Below, one piece after another: positions 39,887 through 48,351 of a stretch of DNA of 64,000 bases (positions are counted from its first letter, which is position 1; each line of letters opens with the position of its first letter). A model generated the notes under the pieces. That model made no database searches. It was not told where the DNA came from and saw only the letters and a list, made by a program, of their open reading frames with translations. Location: NCBI GenBank assembly GCA_032117595.1, contig JAULYZ010000004.1, forward strand, positions 1 to 64,000, written 5' to 3'. The position numbers were made by a program, and so were the translations under genes. This stretch comes from WLJO01 sp032117595 (GTDB taxonomy: Bacteria; Actinomycetota; Acidimicrobiia; Acidimicrobiales; Ilumatobacteraceae).

Positions 39887-40573
39887 ATGAGCACCCCGTT
39901 CTACGTCCCGCCCGAACAGATGATGAAGGACCGCGCCGACTTTGCGCGGAAGGGGATCTCGCGTGGGCGGGCCCTGATTGCCCTCGCGTACGACGGTGGT
40001 ATCGCGCTGGTTGCTGAGAATCCCTCGAACAATCTGCGCAAGATCTCCGAGATCTACGACCGCATCGCCTTCGCCGGGGTCGGGCGATACAACGAGTTCG
40101 ACCAACTCCGGGTCGCAGGAGTCCGGGCCGCCGATGTGAAGGGCTATCAGTACTCGCGTGACGACGTCGACGCGCGGGGACTCGCCAATCGGTACGGGGA
40201 AATCCTCGGCCAGATCTTCACCCACGACATGAAGCCGATGGAGGTGGAAATCCTCGTTGCCGAGGTCGGCAGGGAGCCGGCGGGCGACCAGATCTTCCAC
40301 ATCCTCTACGACGGCACCGTGATCGACGAGCGGGGCTATTGCGTCCTCGGTGGTGAGGTCGAGCGGATCTCCACGGGTCTCTCGACAGCGTTCCGGGAGT
40401 CGATGACTCTGTCTGAGGCACTGCTCGTGGCCACCAGGGCCCTCGCCGGTCCCGACCGGGCGATCCCGGTGGGCGAACTCGAGGTGGCGGTGCTCGATCG
40501 CTCGGGACCACGACGCTGCTTCCGTCGCCTGAGCGACGCCCAGGTCGAGCAACTGGTCGCCGCCCAGGCATAG
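39887..40573 (+). CDS. prcA: 20S proteasome alpha subunit
   Basis: Outer-ring subunit, 228 residues, forming the gate and the pockets bound by the Mpa C-terminus. STPFYVPPEQMMKDRADFAR is the N-terminal gate segment, followed by KGISRGRALIALAYDGGIAL, the NPSNNLRKISEIYDRIAFAG core and VGRYNEFDQLRVAGVRAAD. No N-terminal Thr nucleophile, as expected for alpha. The preceding AGGAGG-like GAGGAG is a good ribosome site. Confidence 0.97.
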   Translation: MSTPFYVPPEQMMKDRADFARKGISRGRALIALAYDGGIALVAENPSNNLRKISEIYDRIAFAGVGRYNEFDQLRVAGVRAADVKGYQYSRDDVDARGLANRYGEILGQIFTHDMKPMEVEILVAEVGREPAGDQIFHILYDGTVIDERGYCVLGGEVERISTGLSTAFRESMTLSEALLVATRALAGPDRAIPVGELEVAVLDRSGPRRCFRRLSDAQVEQLVAAQA

Positions 40574-40576
40574 CGG

Positions 40577-40582
40577 TAGGTT
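40577..40582 (+). promoter_or_regulatory. -10 hexamer TAGGTT, pafA
   Basis: TAGGTT ends 7 nt before GTG 40590 in the 16-bp gap after prcA, suggesting an internal, leaderless promoter for the ligase gene. Confidence 0.45.
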
Positions 40583-40589
40583 CCGTTGC

Positions 40590-41948
40590 GTGGAGCGGCG
40601 GATCTTTGGCCTGGAGTGCGAGTACGGGGTGACCTGCACCTTGCGCGGTCAGCGTCGCTTGAGTCCCGACGAGGTGGCTCGGTACCTCTTCCGTCGAGTG
40701 GTGTCGTGGGGGCGTAGCTCGAACGTGTTCCTCCAGAACGGAGCGCGCCTCTATCTCGACGTGGGATCCCACCCCGAGTACGCCACGCCCGAGTGCGACT
40801 CGATCTACGACGTTGTGGTTCACGACAAGGCGGGGGAGCGGATCCTCGAGCAACTGCTGGAGGCTGCCGAGCAACGCCTCCGCGAGGAGGGAATCCGCGG
40901 GACCATCTATCTCTTCAAGAACAACACCGACTCGGCTGGGAACAGTTACGGCTGTCACGAGAACTATCTCACCAACCGCCACGATGACACGGCGCACTAC
41001 GCAGAGGTGCTGATCCCGTTCCTCGTCTCGCGCCAGATTTACACCGGCGCGGGGAAGATCCTCCAGACCGCACGAGGGCCCGCGTACTCCATTGCGCAAC
41101 GGGCCGAGCACATTTGGGAAGGCGTCTCATCGGCCACCACCCGCAGTCGCCCAATCATCAACACTCGCGACGAGCCGCACGCCGACGCCGAGCGGTATCG
41201 GCGCCTCCATGTCATCGTTGGCGACTCCAACATGAGCGAGTACACGAACTTCGTGAAGGTTGGGGCGGCGGCCATCATGCTCCGGATGATCGAGGAGCCG
41301 TCGCTGGCGCTGCGGGACCTCACGCTGGAGAACCCGATCAGGGCCATCCGTGAGATCAGCCACGACATGACCTGTCGGCGCAAGGTCCGGCTGGCATCTG
41401 GTCGCGAGCTGAGTGCTCTGGACATCCAGCGTGAATATCTGGACCGAGCTCTCAAGTTTGCCGACGGAGTTGGTCTGCCCCCGCTCGAACAGCGTGCTCT
41501 CGAGATGTGGGAGCACTGCGTGTCGACGATCGAGAACGATCCACTGAAGCTCGACCGCGAGGTCGACTGGGTCATCAAGTACAAGTTGCTCGAGGCCTAT
41601 CGAGAGCGACACAGCCTCCCGACCGGACACGTGCGGCTACAACTCGTGGACCTTCAGTACCACGACATCGATCGCAAGCGGGGCCTGTTCTACAAGCTCC
41701 AGGACAAGGGTCTGGTGGAGCGGCTGTGCTCCGAGTCCGATATCGAGGCTGCGCTCGAGACGCCGCCGCAGACCACCCGGGCTCGGTTGCGCGGGGAGTT
41801 CATCAAGCGCGCCAAGGAACGCAAGCGCGACTACACCGTCGACTGGGTGCATCTCAAGCTCAATGACCAGGCTCAGCGGACCGTGCTCTGCAAGGACCCC
41901 TTCAAGAGCCGTGATGAGCGGGTGGAGAAACTGATCGCCTCCCTCTGA
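40590..41948 (+). CDS. pafA: Pup-protein ligase
   Basis: Ligates the C-terminal Glu of Pup to substrate lysines via a phospho-Glu intermediate. The 452-residue protein resembles Dop but lacks its insertion: RRIFGLECEYGV, LYLDVGSHPEYATPEC (catalytic Asp), KNNTDSAGNSYGCHENYL and NTRDEPHADAERYRRLHVI, plus the C-terminal domain. With mpa, dop, pup and prcBA the pupylation system is complete. In mycobacteria pafB and pafC follow; here lepB follows instead. Confidence 0.97.
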   Translation: MERRIFGLECEYGVTCTLRGQRRLSPDEVARYLFRRVVSWGRSSNVFLQNGARLYLDVGSHPEYATPECDSIYDVVVHDKAGERILEQLLEAAEQRLREEGIRGTIYLFKNNTDSAGNSYGCHENYLTNRHDDTAHYAEVLIPFLVSRQIYTGAGKILQTARGPAYSIAQRAEHIWEGVSSATTRSRPIINTRDEPHADAERYRRLHVIVGDSNMSEYTNFVKVGAAAIMLRMIEEPSLALRDLTLENPIRAIREISHDMTCRRKVRLASGRELSALDIQREYLDRALKFADGVGLPPLEQRALEMWEHCVSTIENDPLKLDREVDWVIKYKLLEAYRERHSLPTGHVRLQLVDLQYHDIDRKRGLFYKLQDKGLVERLCSESDIEAALETPPQTTRARLRGEFIKRAKERKRDYTVDWVHLKLNDQAQRTVLCKDPFKSRDERVEKLIASL

Positions 41949-42013
41949 CGCGCGCTGGCTGCTTTGGCTGCGGCGAGGCCGCAGGTGGTGGGGGAGGAGC
42001 CATGGTGAGCGGG

Positions 42014-42019
42014 TACCGT
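42014..42019 (+). promoter_or_regulatory. -10 hexamer TACCGT, lepB
   Basis: TACCGT ends 8 nt before ATG 42028, no Shine-Dalgarno; leaderless arrangement. Confidence 0.45.
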
Positions 42020-42027
42020 TCGGGGCG

Positions 42028-42804
42028 ATGAGCAGCGACGACCCGGCCGGATCCACGCCGTCGACGGGTGACGCTGCGGACCCGACTCTCGGGGTCCCGG
42101 ACGTCACGGCATCGACGGGGGTCGCTGCAGCGGCGCCGGAGGTGGAATCCGAGGGCGTCGGACCCCTCGACGTGACGTCGGCCGGGCAGGGGGCAGATAC
42201 CCCCACGTCTGAGGCGCAGCCGGCCCAGCGCAGGCGCCGCCGACAGCGCAAGCCCAAGGGGGCCCGGGCACTGCTCGAGTGGGTCATCGTGATTGCCGTC
42301 GCGCTCCTCGTGGCGCTCGGCATCCGCCAGTTCCTCTTCCAGCCGTTCTGGATCCCGACCGGCTCGATGGAAGACACCTTGGTCGCCGGCGACCGCGTGC
42401 TCGTCAACAAGGCCGCCTACCGATTCCATGACATCCGTCGTGGAGACGTCGTCGTTTTCAAGCGCCCGGACAATTGGGCCGTCGAGGAAGCCGTGAAGGA
42501 CCTCATCAAACGCGTGATCGGTATTCCCGGCGACACCATCACGATCACGGACTGCTCGGTGTACATCGATGGGCGGCGGCTCGTGGAGCCCTACGTCGAC
42601 GACCGTTGCACCGAGCCTGCATCCGAGGTGGTCGATCCCGATGGGGACGGCACCTTTGTGGTGCCTGATGGCGTGGTGTTCGTCATGGGCGACAACCGCA
42701 CCGGCTCGTCCGACAGTCGGGTGAATGGTTTCGTCCCCGAGGACGATGTCGTGGGTCGCGCGTTCGTGCTGATCTGGCCGCTCAGCAACTGGCGTTGGCT
42801 CTGA
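42028..42804 (+). CDS. lepB: signal peptidase I
   Basis: Membrane-bound serine protease that cleaves signal peptides from secreted proteins. The 258-residue protein has a long disordered N-terminus (about 68 residues rich in Ala, Ser, Asp), a basic stretch (RRRRRQRKPKG), one transmembrane helix (residues about 82-102), the catalytic Ser113 in IPTGSMEDTL, Lys161 in KRVIGIPGDT and MGDNRTGSSDSR. It precedes tatBC, so secretion functions cluster here. Confidence 0.95.
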   Translation: MSSDDPAGSTPSTGDAADPTLGVPDVTASTGVAAAAPEVESEGVGPLDVTSAGQGADTPTSEAQPAQRRRRRQRKPKGARALLEWVIVIAVALLVALGIRQFLFQPFWIPTGSMEDTLVAGDRVLVNKAAYRFHDIRRGDVVVFKRPDNWAVEEAVKDLIKRVIGIPGDTITITDCSVYIDGRRLVEPYVDDRCTEPASEVVDPDGDGTFVVPDGVVFVMGDNRTGSSDSRVNGFVPEDDVVGRAFVLIWPLSNWRWL

Positions 42805-42818
42805 CCACAGGTCGGTGT

Positions 42819-42835
42819 CCCTGCCGCTGGTAGGG
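42819..42835. terminator. possible terminator between lepB and the phosphodiesterase gene
   Basis: CCCTGCC (42819-42825), loop GCT, GGTAGGG (42829-42835) with one G-U pair, between two convergent genes. No T tract. Confidence 0.4.
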
Positions 42836-42875
42836 CGCTGCGTTCAAGGGGGCGCACCCGACGCGCGTGAACGGA

Positions 42876-43607
42876 TCAGAGGGCAGGCCGTCCGAGTTCG
42901 GCGCGGTAGGAATCCATCATCCGATCGACCCAGTCGCTGTAGACCGCATCGAGCCCCATGCGGAACGCGGCAGCGAAGTGCCGTTCGTACTCAATACCCC
43001 AGCCGAACGCGACCCGGTCGAACCGATGTACCAGGGTTGCGAGACCGCCTGTCCAGTCCGTGTGGAACAGGTTGAGGCCGTCGATGCCGAGCCGCGCAAG
43101 GTCGCTCGCCCGCCTCTCCACGCCCTCCTTGATGCGGTCCAATCGCGTGGAGTCAAGGAGGCGCACATCCGGGTCGAGTTTGCGCAGTGGAACGAGGTGC
43201 TCGACGAGCGGTGCGCACAGCCACGTCCGCCCGATGAGTTCGCCACCCGCCTCGCGCAGGAGTCGGACAACGGCCGGACCCGCAGCAGGGTCCTTGAGAT
43301 CCACGGAAAGATGGAAGTCCTGACCACATCGGTCGATGAGCGATGTCAGGGTCGGTACGTGGGAGGGCAGTTCGGTGCTGCGCAGGTCCCGGATATGGCG
43401 GGACCTCAGCCCTCGACGGACGGTTCCGTCGTGGGAGATCACCGGGACACCGTCGGCCGAGAGCCAGACGTCGGTCTCGAGGCCGTTTGCTCCGAGCCGG
43501 AGGGCCAACTCGAAGGCCTCCAGGGTGTTCTCCGGGGCGTGCGCCCGGCCGCCACGGTGAGCGAAGCCAATCGGGTGGTCGAGGAGCGAGGGGAGGCGCT
43601 GCTGCAC
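42876..43607 (-). CDS. glycerophosphodiester phosphodiesterase
   Basis: A 243-residue GDPD-family TIM-barrel enzyme. GFAHRGGRAHAPENTLEAF (catalytic His, Arg, Glu, Asn), GANGLETDVWLSADGVPVISHD (metal Glu and Asp, second catalytic His) are complete. It hydrolyses glycerophosphodiesters such as glycerophosphocholine to sn-glycerol-3-phosphate and an alcohol. No signal peptide, so probably cytoplasmic. GTG 43607 is the start. Convergent with lepB and divergent from tatB. Confidence 0.9.
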   Translation of the reverse strand: MQQRLPSLLDHPIGFAHRGGRAHAPENTLEAFELALRLGANGLETDVWLSADGVPVISHDGTVRRGLRSRHIRDLRSTELPSHVPTLTSLIDRCGQDFHLSVDLKDPAAGPAVVRLLREAGGELIGRTWLCAPLVEHLVPLRKLDPDVRLLDSTRLDRIKEGVERRASDLARLGIDGLNLFHTDWTGGLATLVHRFDRVAFGWGIEYERHFAAAFRMGLDAVYSDWVDRMMDSYRAELGRPAL

Positions 43608-43655
43608 GTGGGCATGATGCCACTCGCCGCCTGCAGGGCGGGCGACCGGCCCTCG

Positions 43656-43661
43656 TACAAT
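43656..43661 (+). promoter_or_regulatory. -10 hexamer TACAAT, tatB-tatC-helY
   Basis: TACAAT ends 8 nt before GTG 43670 with no ribosome site between them; the strongest of the leaderless promoters. Confidence 0.6.
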
Positions 43662-43669
43662 CCCTGTCC

Positions 43670-44269
43670 GTGTTCAACATCACCGGCGGGGAGCTCATCA
43701 TTGTCCTCATCCTCGCCCTCGTGGTGCTCGGGCCCGACAAGCTCCCCGACTTCGTTCGAAGAGCCGGCCGGGTCTATGGCGAGGTCAAGCGGATGTCCAC
43801 TGGGTTCCGTACCGAGTTTCGCGACGCCATCGATGAACCCGTGCGCGAGATGCAGGACACGATGAATGTTGCCCGATCGTGGTTCGACGAGGGAATCGCC
43901 GAGGTCAAGGATCTGGGTGACGACCTGCGCACAGCAGCCGACTTCACCGATGCAGACGACGACCCCAACTTCTACGACGACGAGGGGCGTCTCATCACAG
44001 CGCTGCCGGCGGAGCAGGTTTCGCCGGCGTCTGCACCGGACGCTGATCAGCCTGCCCCCCGCGGCGAGAACGGTGCCGAGCGGCTCCCGGACGTGATCGA
44101 CAGCGACGTGGACGCAGACGAGACGGTTGCCGACCCCGGTTCGGTCTCGGACGCGTTCGGCGAGCGACGTCGGCCCGTCCTGCCCGACCGCCGGGAGACG
44201 GCCGATGGTTCAGTGGATGCCTTTGGCGGTCTGACCCGGCGGCCGCGTGCTGACGGAACGGCGACATGA
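43670..44269 (+). CDS. tatB: Sec-independent translocase TatB-like subunit
   Basis: A 199-residue TatA/B family protein: short N-terminal hydrophobic helix (ELIIVLILALVVLGPDKLPD), an amphipathic helix (FVRRAGRVYGEVKRM) and a long acidic, Pro/Asp-rich tail of about 140 residues. GPDKLP and the long tail match TatB rather than TatA. It works with TatC in exporting folded proteins with twin-arginine signals. The GTG start is preceded by a leaderless -10 and the stop overlaps tatC by 4 bp. A separate TatA is not in the window. Confidence 0.88.
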   Translation: MFNITGGELIIVLILALVVLGPDKLPDFVRRAGRVYGEVKRMSTGFRTEFRDAIDEPVREMQDTMNVARSWFDEGIAEVKDLGDDLRTAADFTDADDDPNFYDDEGRLITALPAEQVSPASAPDADQPAPRGENGAERLPDVIDSDVDADETVADPGSVSDAFGERRRPVLPDRRETADGSVDAFGGLTRRPRADGTAT

Positions 44270-45081
44270 GGCTTCGTAACCCCTTTCGCTCGAGCATCCC
44301 GAAGCTGAAGACACCCAGCGACACGATGTCGCTGCGCGATCACCTCGCAGAGCTCAGGGTCCGCATCGTTCGGGCCGTGCTCGCCGTGGCACTCGGCTTC
44401 ACGGTGATCATCGTGTTCTACAAGTCTGTGCTCGACTTCCTGTCGAGGCCTCTTCTCCACCTGTGCAACGACGGTGTCGTGAAGCCGAATGCAGGTGGGA
44501 CCTGCACCGAGCTCATCTCGCTCGGGCCGATTGATGCCTTCGGGGCGAGAGTGAGCATCTCGGTGTACGGCGGGCTGATCATCGCTCTGCCCGTGGTCAT
44601 GTGGCAGCTGTGGCGGTTCATCTCTCCTGCGCTGCACCACAGGGAGAAGAAGTACGCCGTCTGGTTCGTGCTCTCGTCCGTCGGACTGTTCCTGCTCGGC
44701 TGCACGATTGCCTACCTCACGCTCGAACCGGCGCTTCGTTTCCTCATCGACTTCGGTCAGGCGCAGCCCACCTACCAGATCTCGAAGTACATCTCGTTCG
44801 TCGGCCTCATGGCGGCAGCCTTCGGCATCGGGTTCCAGTTCCCGGTGCTGCTGGTGTTCCTGCAACTCGTCAACGCCGTGAACTGGCGCCAGTTGCTCTC
44901 GTGGTGGCGCTACGCGTTGGTGCTCATCGTGGTGCTCGCTGCAGCCATCACCCCGAGCGGCGATCCCATCAGCCTTGTCGCCCTCGCCGTCCCGATGACG
45001 GTGTTGTACTTCTTCTCGGTGATCGGTGGTCGGATCATCGAGTTGCGACGCCTGAAGAAGGCTCGCTCTGCCGGGGACTGA
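44266..45081 (+). CDS. tatC: Sec-independent translocase TatC
   Basis: A 271-residue six-helix membrane protein, the signal-peptide receptor of the Tat pathway. Family features: MSLRDHLAELRVRIVRAVL with the Glu, TGRAL-like PVVMWQLWRFISPALHHREKK, GLYPLAF replaced by ISKYISFVGLMAAAFGIGFQFP and ITPSGDPISLVALAVPM. ATG 44266 overlaps tatB. Gene order tatB-tatC-helY is conserved with mycobacteria. Confidence 0.95.
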   Translation: MRLRNPFRSSIPKLKTPSDTMSLRDHLAELRVRIVRAVLAVALGFTVIIVFYKSVLDFLSRPLLHLCNDGVVKPNAGGTCTELISLGPIDAFGARVSISVYGGLIIALPVVMWQLWRFISPALHHREKKYAVWFVLSSVGLFLLGCTIAYLTLEPALRFLIDFGQAQPTYQISKYISFVGLMAAAFGIGFQFPVLLVFLQLVNAVNWRQLLSWWRYALVLIVVLAAAITPSGDPISLVALAVPMTVLYFFSVIGGRIIELRRLKKARSAGD

Positions 45082-45088
45082 GTCCACC

Positions 45089-47728
45089 GTGGGAACCCCG
45101 GATTCCTCGGGCTCCCGGCCCGGGCGCGAGTCGCTCGTCTCGGGGTACGACTTTGCCCTGGATCGATTCCAGATCGAGGCGCTGGACGCCCTCGATCGAG
45201 GGGAGTCCGTCCTTGTCGCAGCACCGACCGGGAGCGGCAAGACCGTCATCGCCGAGTACGCGATCGCCTGCGCGCTCGCCGAGGGCCGTCGGGCCTTCTA
45301 CACCGCTCCCATCAAGGCACTTTCCAATCAGAAGTTCAGCGATCTTCGCCTCGTGCACGGTCCCGAGAACGTGGGATTGCTCACCGGCGACAACGTCGTG
45401 AACGCCGACGCCCCCGTAGTGGTGATGACCACCGAGGTCTTGCGCAACATGATCTACGCCCGCTCCCCGGCGCTGGATCATCTGGCCTATGTGGTCCTCG
45501 ACGAAGTTCACTTCCTGCAGGATGCGTATCGCGGCCCCGTCTGGGAAGAGGTGATCACCCACCTCGACCATGCAGTGCAGTTGGTATGTCTCTCGGCGAC
45601 GGTGAGTAACGCCGACGAGGTGAGCGAGTGGATCAGCACCGTGCGTGGGACCACCTCGTGCGTGGTGGAGACGAAGCGCCCGGTCCGCCTCGAGAGCCTG
45701 TACATGGTGGGCGACCGGACGATGGGCCGTCGACACCTGCTTCCCGTTCTGGAGAGAGCGCGCCCGAATCCCGAGGCACAACGACTCGACAACGAGGGTC
45801 GACGCATGTCGCGCAAGGGTGGGCGCGCCCACGCCCGACGAAAGTTGGTCACGCCGACGCGGCTCGAGGTGGTCGAGATGCTCGACGAGGAGCGATTGCT
45901 GCCTGCCATCTACTTCATCTTCAGTCGCAACGCGTGCGACGATGCCGCTGCTCAGTGCCATCGGGCGCACATCGTCCTGACCGATGCGGTCGAGCGTCGA
46001 CGTATCAGGGAGATCGCCGAGGCACGCCTGTCCGGTCTCTCCGACCACGACCTGGACGTGCTCGGAGTCGAGCAATTCCTGGCCCAGTTGGAGAACGGGA
46101 TCGCCGCCCACCATGCGGGAATGATCCCGCCGTTCAAGGAGACGGTCGAGACCTGCTTCGTGGAGGGACTCGTGAAGGTGGTGTTTGCAACCGAGACCCT
46201 CGCTGTCGGTATCAACATGCCAGCCCGGAGTGTCGTCATCGAGAAGCTCACCAAATTCACGGGGGAGCACCACACGTTTCTCACCGCCGGTGAGTTCACA
46301 CAGCTCACGGGTCGAGCCGGTCGTCGAGGCATCGATACTGAGGGCCACGCCGTGGTGCTCTGGAATCCCTTCATCACGTTCGATCAGGTAGCCACGCTCG
46401 TGACGAGCAGGTCCTTCCACCTCAACTCGGCGTTCCGGCCCACGTACAACATGGCCGCAAATCTCGTTCGCACCTACAGCGCCGAGGAAGCCCATCATCT
46501 CCTGAACCTCTCGTTCGCCCAGTACCAAGCCGATCGCGACCTCGTACGCATCGAGGCCCGCATAGAACGTCGATCCGAGCACCTTCGACGTCTGCGTGAG
46601 GACGCAGCCAGTCCCTTTGGCGACATCGAGGACTTCCGTGCGCAGCGTCAGCATGGCGCCGTCGGTCACGGGGAGGAACGTGACATTGACCTCGCACTGG
46701 CGAAGCTGCGCCCGGGCGACGTGTTGTACGTCCGAAAGGGAACCTATTCCGGTCCGGCCGTGGTGCTCACGGTTGCTGCCCGAAAGTCGGGGATGAAGAT
46801 CACCGTGCTGACGCGGAGTCGTCTCGAGGTGACCTTCACTGCGGCCGATTTCGACAGGGCGCCAGTCGCTATCGGGTCGATCGAGCTGCCGCAGCCCTTC
46901 GCCCCCGGACGACCAGAGTTTCAGCGAGAGACCCTCGAACGACTGGCCCGTGAGTCCCTGCGCGGGCGGGATGTTGCGCCGCAGGACGCCGCCCACGGTC
47001 CGCAGACCCATCCCGTCGAGGAGGACCCGGATCTCGAGCACCGGCTCTCGCTCTCGGTGCAGGCCGACCGCGTGGCGCGAGAGATTGAGGGTCTTCGCGA
47101 GCGGGTCGGCGGACGCTTGCGTTCGGTCTCACGTCAATTCGACCGGGTGCTCGGTGTGCTCGAGCGACGCGGCTACGTCTCGTCGTGGGTTCTCACCGAA
47201 CGCGGACAGATTCTCGCCCGGCTGTTTCACGAGTGCGACCTCTTGGTTGCCGAGGCCCTGCACGCACGCCTGCTGGACGGCCTCGACGCGCCGCATCTTG
47301 CTGCTCTCGTTTCGGTCTTTGTCTACGAGCACCGGAGTCCAGAGCCCCCGCCCGAGCCATGGTTTCCCTCCGGAGCCATGCGTACCCGTTTCAACCGGAT
47401 CTCGGCGCTGAGCCAGGAGATCCGTGTGGAGGAGGAGCGGAACGGGATGACTCCCCATCGTGCCCCCGACCCGACATTCGTGGCGATCTCCTATGCGTGG
47501 GCCTCTGGTGAGGGGTTCGCCGAGATCGTCGATGCCGAGGACCTCTCCGGCGGGGACTTCGTTCGTACGACGAAGCAACTCATCGACCTGCTGCGCCAAC
47601 TTGCTCTCGTTTCCCCGGAGCGCGCCACGCGGGCGGCTGCGGCCGATGCGGCAGACCGACTCTTCCGTGGTGTGGTCGCCGCATCGTCGATGGTCTCCGG
47701 GGTGGAAGGCGAAGAGGTCGAAGGGTGA
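45089..47728 (+). CDS. helY: Ski2/Mtr4-type DExH RNA helicase HelY
   Basis: An 879-residue superfamily 2 helicase. Walker A APTGSGKT (near residue 46), DEVH in VLDEVHFLQDAYRG, SAT motif LSATVSNADEVSEW, and motif VI QLTGRAGRRGIDTEGHAV. A long arch-like insert and the C-terminal Ski2/Mtr4-type helical domain follow (LEWFVPS-like region ending FNRISALSQEI). The GTG start is 7 bp after tatC, matching the mycobacterial order helY next to tatC. It probably acts in RNA turnover or surveillance; the exact substrate is unknown. Confidence 0.93.
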   Translation: MGTPDSSGSRPGRESLVSGYDFALDRFQIEALDALDRGESVLVAAPTGSGKTVIAEYAIACALAEGRRAFYTAPIKALSNQKFSDLRLVHGPENVGLLTGDNVVNADAPVVVMTTEVLRNMIYARSPALDHLAYVVLDEVHFLQDAYRGPVWEEVITHLDHAVQLVCLSATVSNADEVSEWISTVRGTTSCVVETKRPVRLESLYMVGDRTMGRRHLLPVLERARPNPEAQRLDNEGRRMSRKGGRAHARRKLVTPTRLEVVEMLDEERLLPAIYFIFSRNACDDAAAQCHRAHIVLTDAVERRRIREIAEARLSGLSDHDLDVLGVEQFLAQLENGIAAHHAGMIPPFKETVETCFVEGLVKVVFATETLAVGINMPARSVVIEKLTKFTGEHHTFLTAGEFTQLTGRAGRRGIDTEGHAVVLWNPFITFDQVATLVTSRSFHLNSAFRPTYNMAANLVRTYSAEEAHHLLNLSFAQYQADRDLVRIEARIERRSEHLRRLREDAASPFGDIEDFRAQRQHGAVGHGEERDIDLALAKLRPGDVLYVRKGTYSGPAVVLTVAARKSGMKITVLTRSRLEVTFTAADFDRAPVAIGSIELPQPFAPGRPEFQRETLERLARESLRGRDVAPQDAAHGPQTHPVEEDPDLEHRLSLSVQADRVAREIEGLRERVGGRLRSVSRQFDRVLGVLERRGYVSSWVLTERGQILARLFHECDLLVAEALHARLLDGLDAPHLAALVSVFVYEHRSPEPPPEPWFPSGAMRTRFNRISALSQEIRVEEERNGMTPHRAPDPTFVAISYAWASGEGFAEIVDAEDLSGGDFVRTTKQLIDLLRQLALVSPERATRAAAADAADRLFRGVVAASSMVSGVEGEEVEG

Positions 47729-48333
47729 CCATCCGCAAGGGGGAGGACTGGGGCTCAGAGATCGTCATTCCCGAAGGAATCGTCGTTGCTGCCGACGATG
47801 AAGCACTCTTCTCCCACCTGAATTCCGGTGTCATTCCCGCCTCGATCGCAGTGCTCTCCGGCGACCTCGCGCGCACGGTCTCGTCATCGGCGGACTCCAG
47901 CAGATACCGCCATGGCGAGAGGGCGATCGGCGCCCCACTCGATCTCCTCGAGGTCACCCACGATGGAGGTGTTCATCGCGCAGCGAGCCATGTGGTGGCA
48001 CGGCGCTCATGGTTGCGTGGACCGGTGATTGTCGTGGCGAACGCCCAGTTCATCGGTGAATGGGACGTCGCCCCGCGTTCGCATCCGAACGACGGGTACA
48101 TGGACATCACCGAAGTCGATGAATCGATGTCGCCGGGGCAACGGGTGCTGGCGAGGCGCCGACTGCCGACGGCCACGCATTTGCCGCATCCGGGTCTTCG
48201 AACGTTGCGGTCTCGTGAGCAGAGTTGGGACTTCGCGAAGGGCCTTGATCTCTTCGTAGACGGTGTACGGATCGGACGGACGCGGCGGCTCGCCGTGCGG
48301 GTCCTTGCCGACGCAACGTCGATCATTTTCTGA
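47725..48333 (+). CDS. stand-alone lipid-kinase-like C-terminal domain protein
   Basis: A 202-residue protein resembling the C-terminal beta-sandwich half of diacylglycerol/YegS-type lipid kinases: GPVIVVANAQFIGEWDVAP with SHPNDGYMDITEVDES near residues 99-135, and a final DGVRIGRTRRLAVRV segment. The N-terminal GGDGT nucleotide-binding domain is missing; the rest of the protein is not alike. It could bind lipid or nucleotide without catalysis, or act with a separate kinase. GTG 47725 overlaps the helY stop by 4 bp. Confidence 0.7.
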   Translation: MTIRKGEDWGSEIVIPEGIVVAADDEALFSHLNSGVIPASIAVLSGDLARTVSSSADSSRYRHGERAIGAPLDLLEVTHDGGVHRAASHVVARRSWLRGPVIVVANAQFIGEWDVAPRSHPNDGYMDITEVDESMSPGQRVLARRRLPTATHLPHPGLRTLRSREQSWDFAKGLDLFVDGVRIGRTRRLAVRVLADATSIIF

Positions 48334-48338
48334 GGGGC

Positions 48339-48344
48339 TAAGGT
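48339..48344 (+). promoter_or_regulatory. -10 hexamer TAAGGT, M20 amidohydrolase
   Basis: TAAGGT ends 7 nt before GTG 48352; leaderless arrangement. Confidence 0.45.
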
Positions 48345-48351
48345 CCTGTCC

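Noticed and set aside
39074..40639. Long minus-strand open frame over prcB and prcA
   Set aside because: Antisense shadow of two recognised proteasome genes.
45035..47041. Long minus-strand open frame over helY
   Set aside because: Antisense to a full DExH helicase, with no motifs of its own.
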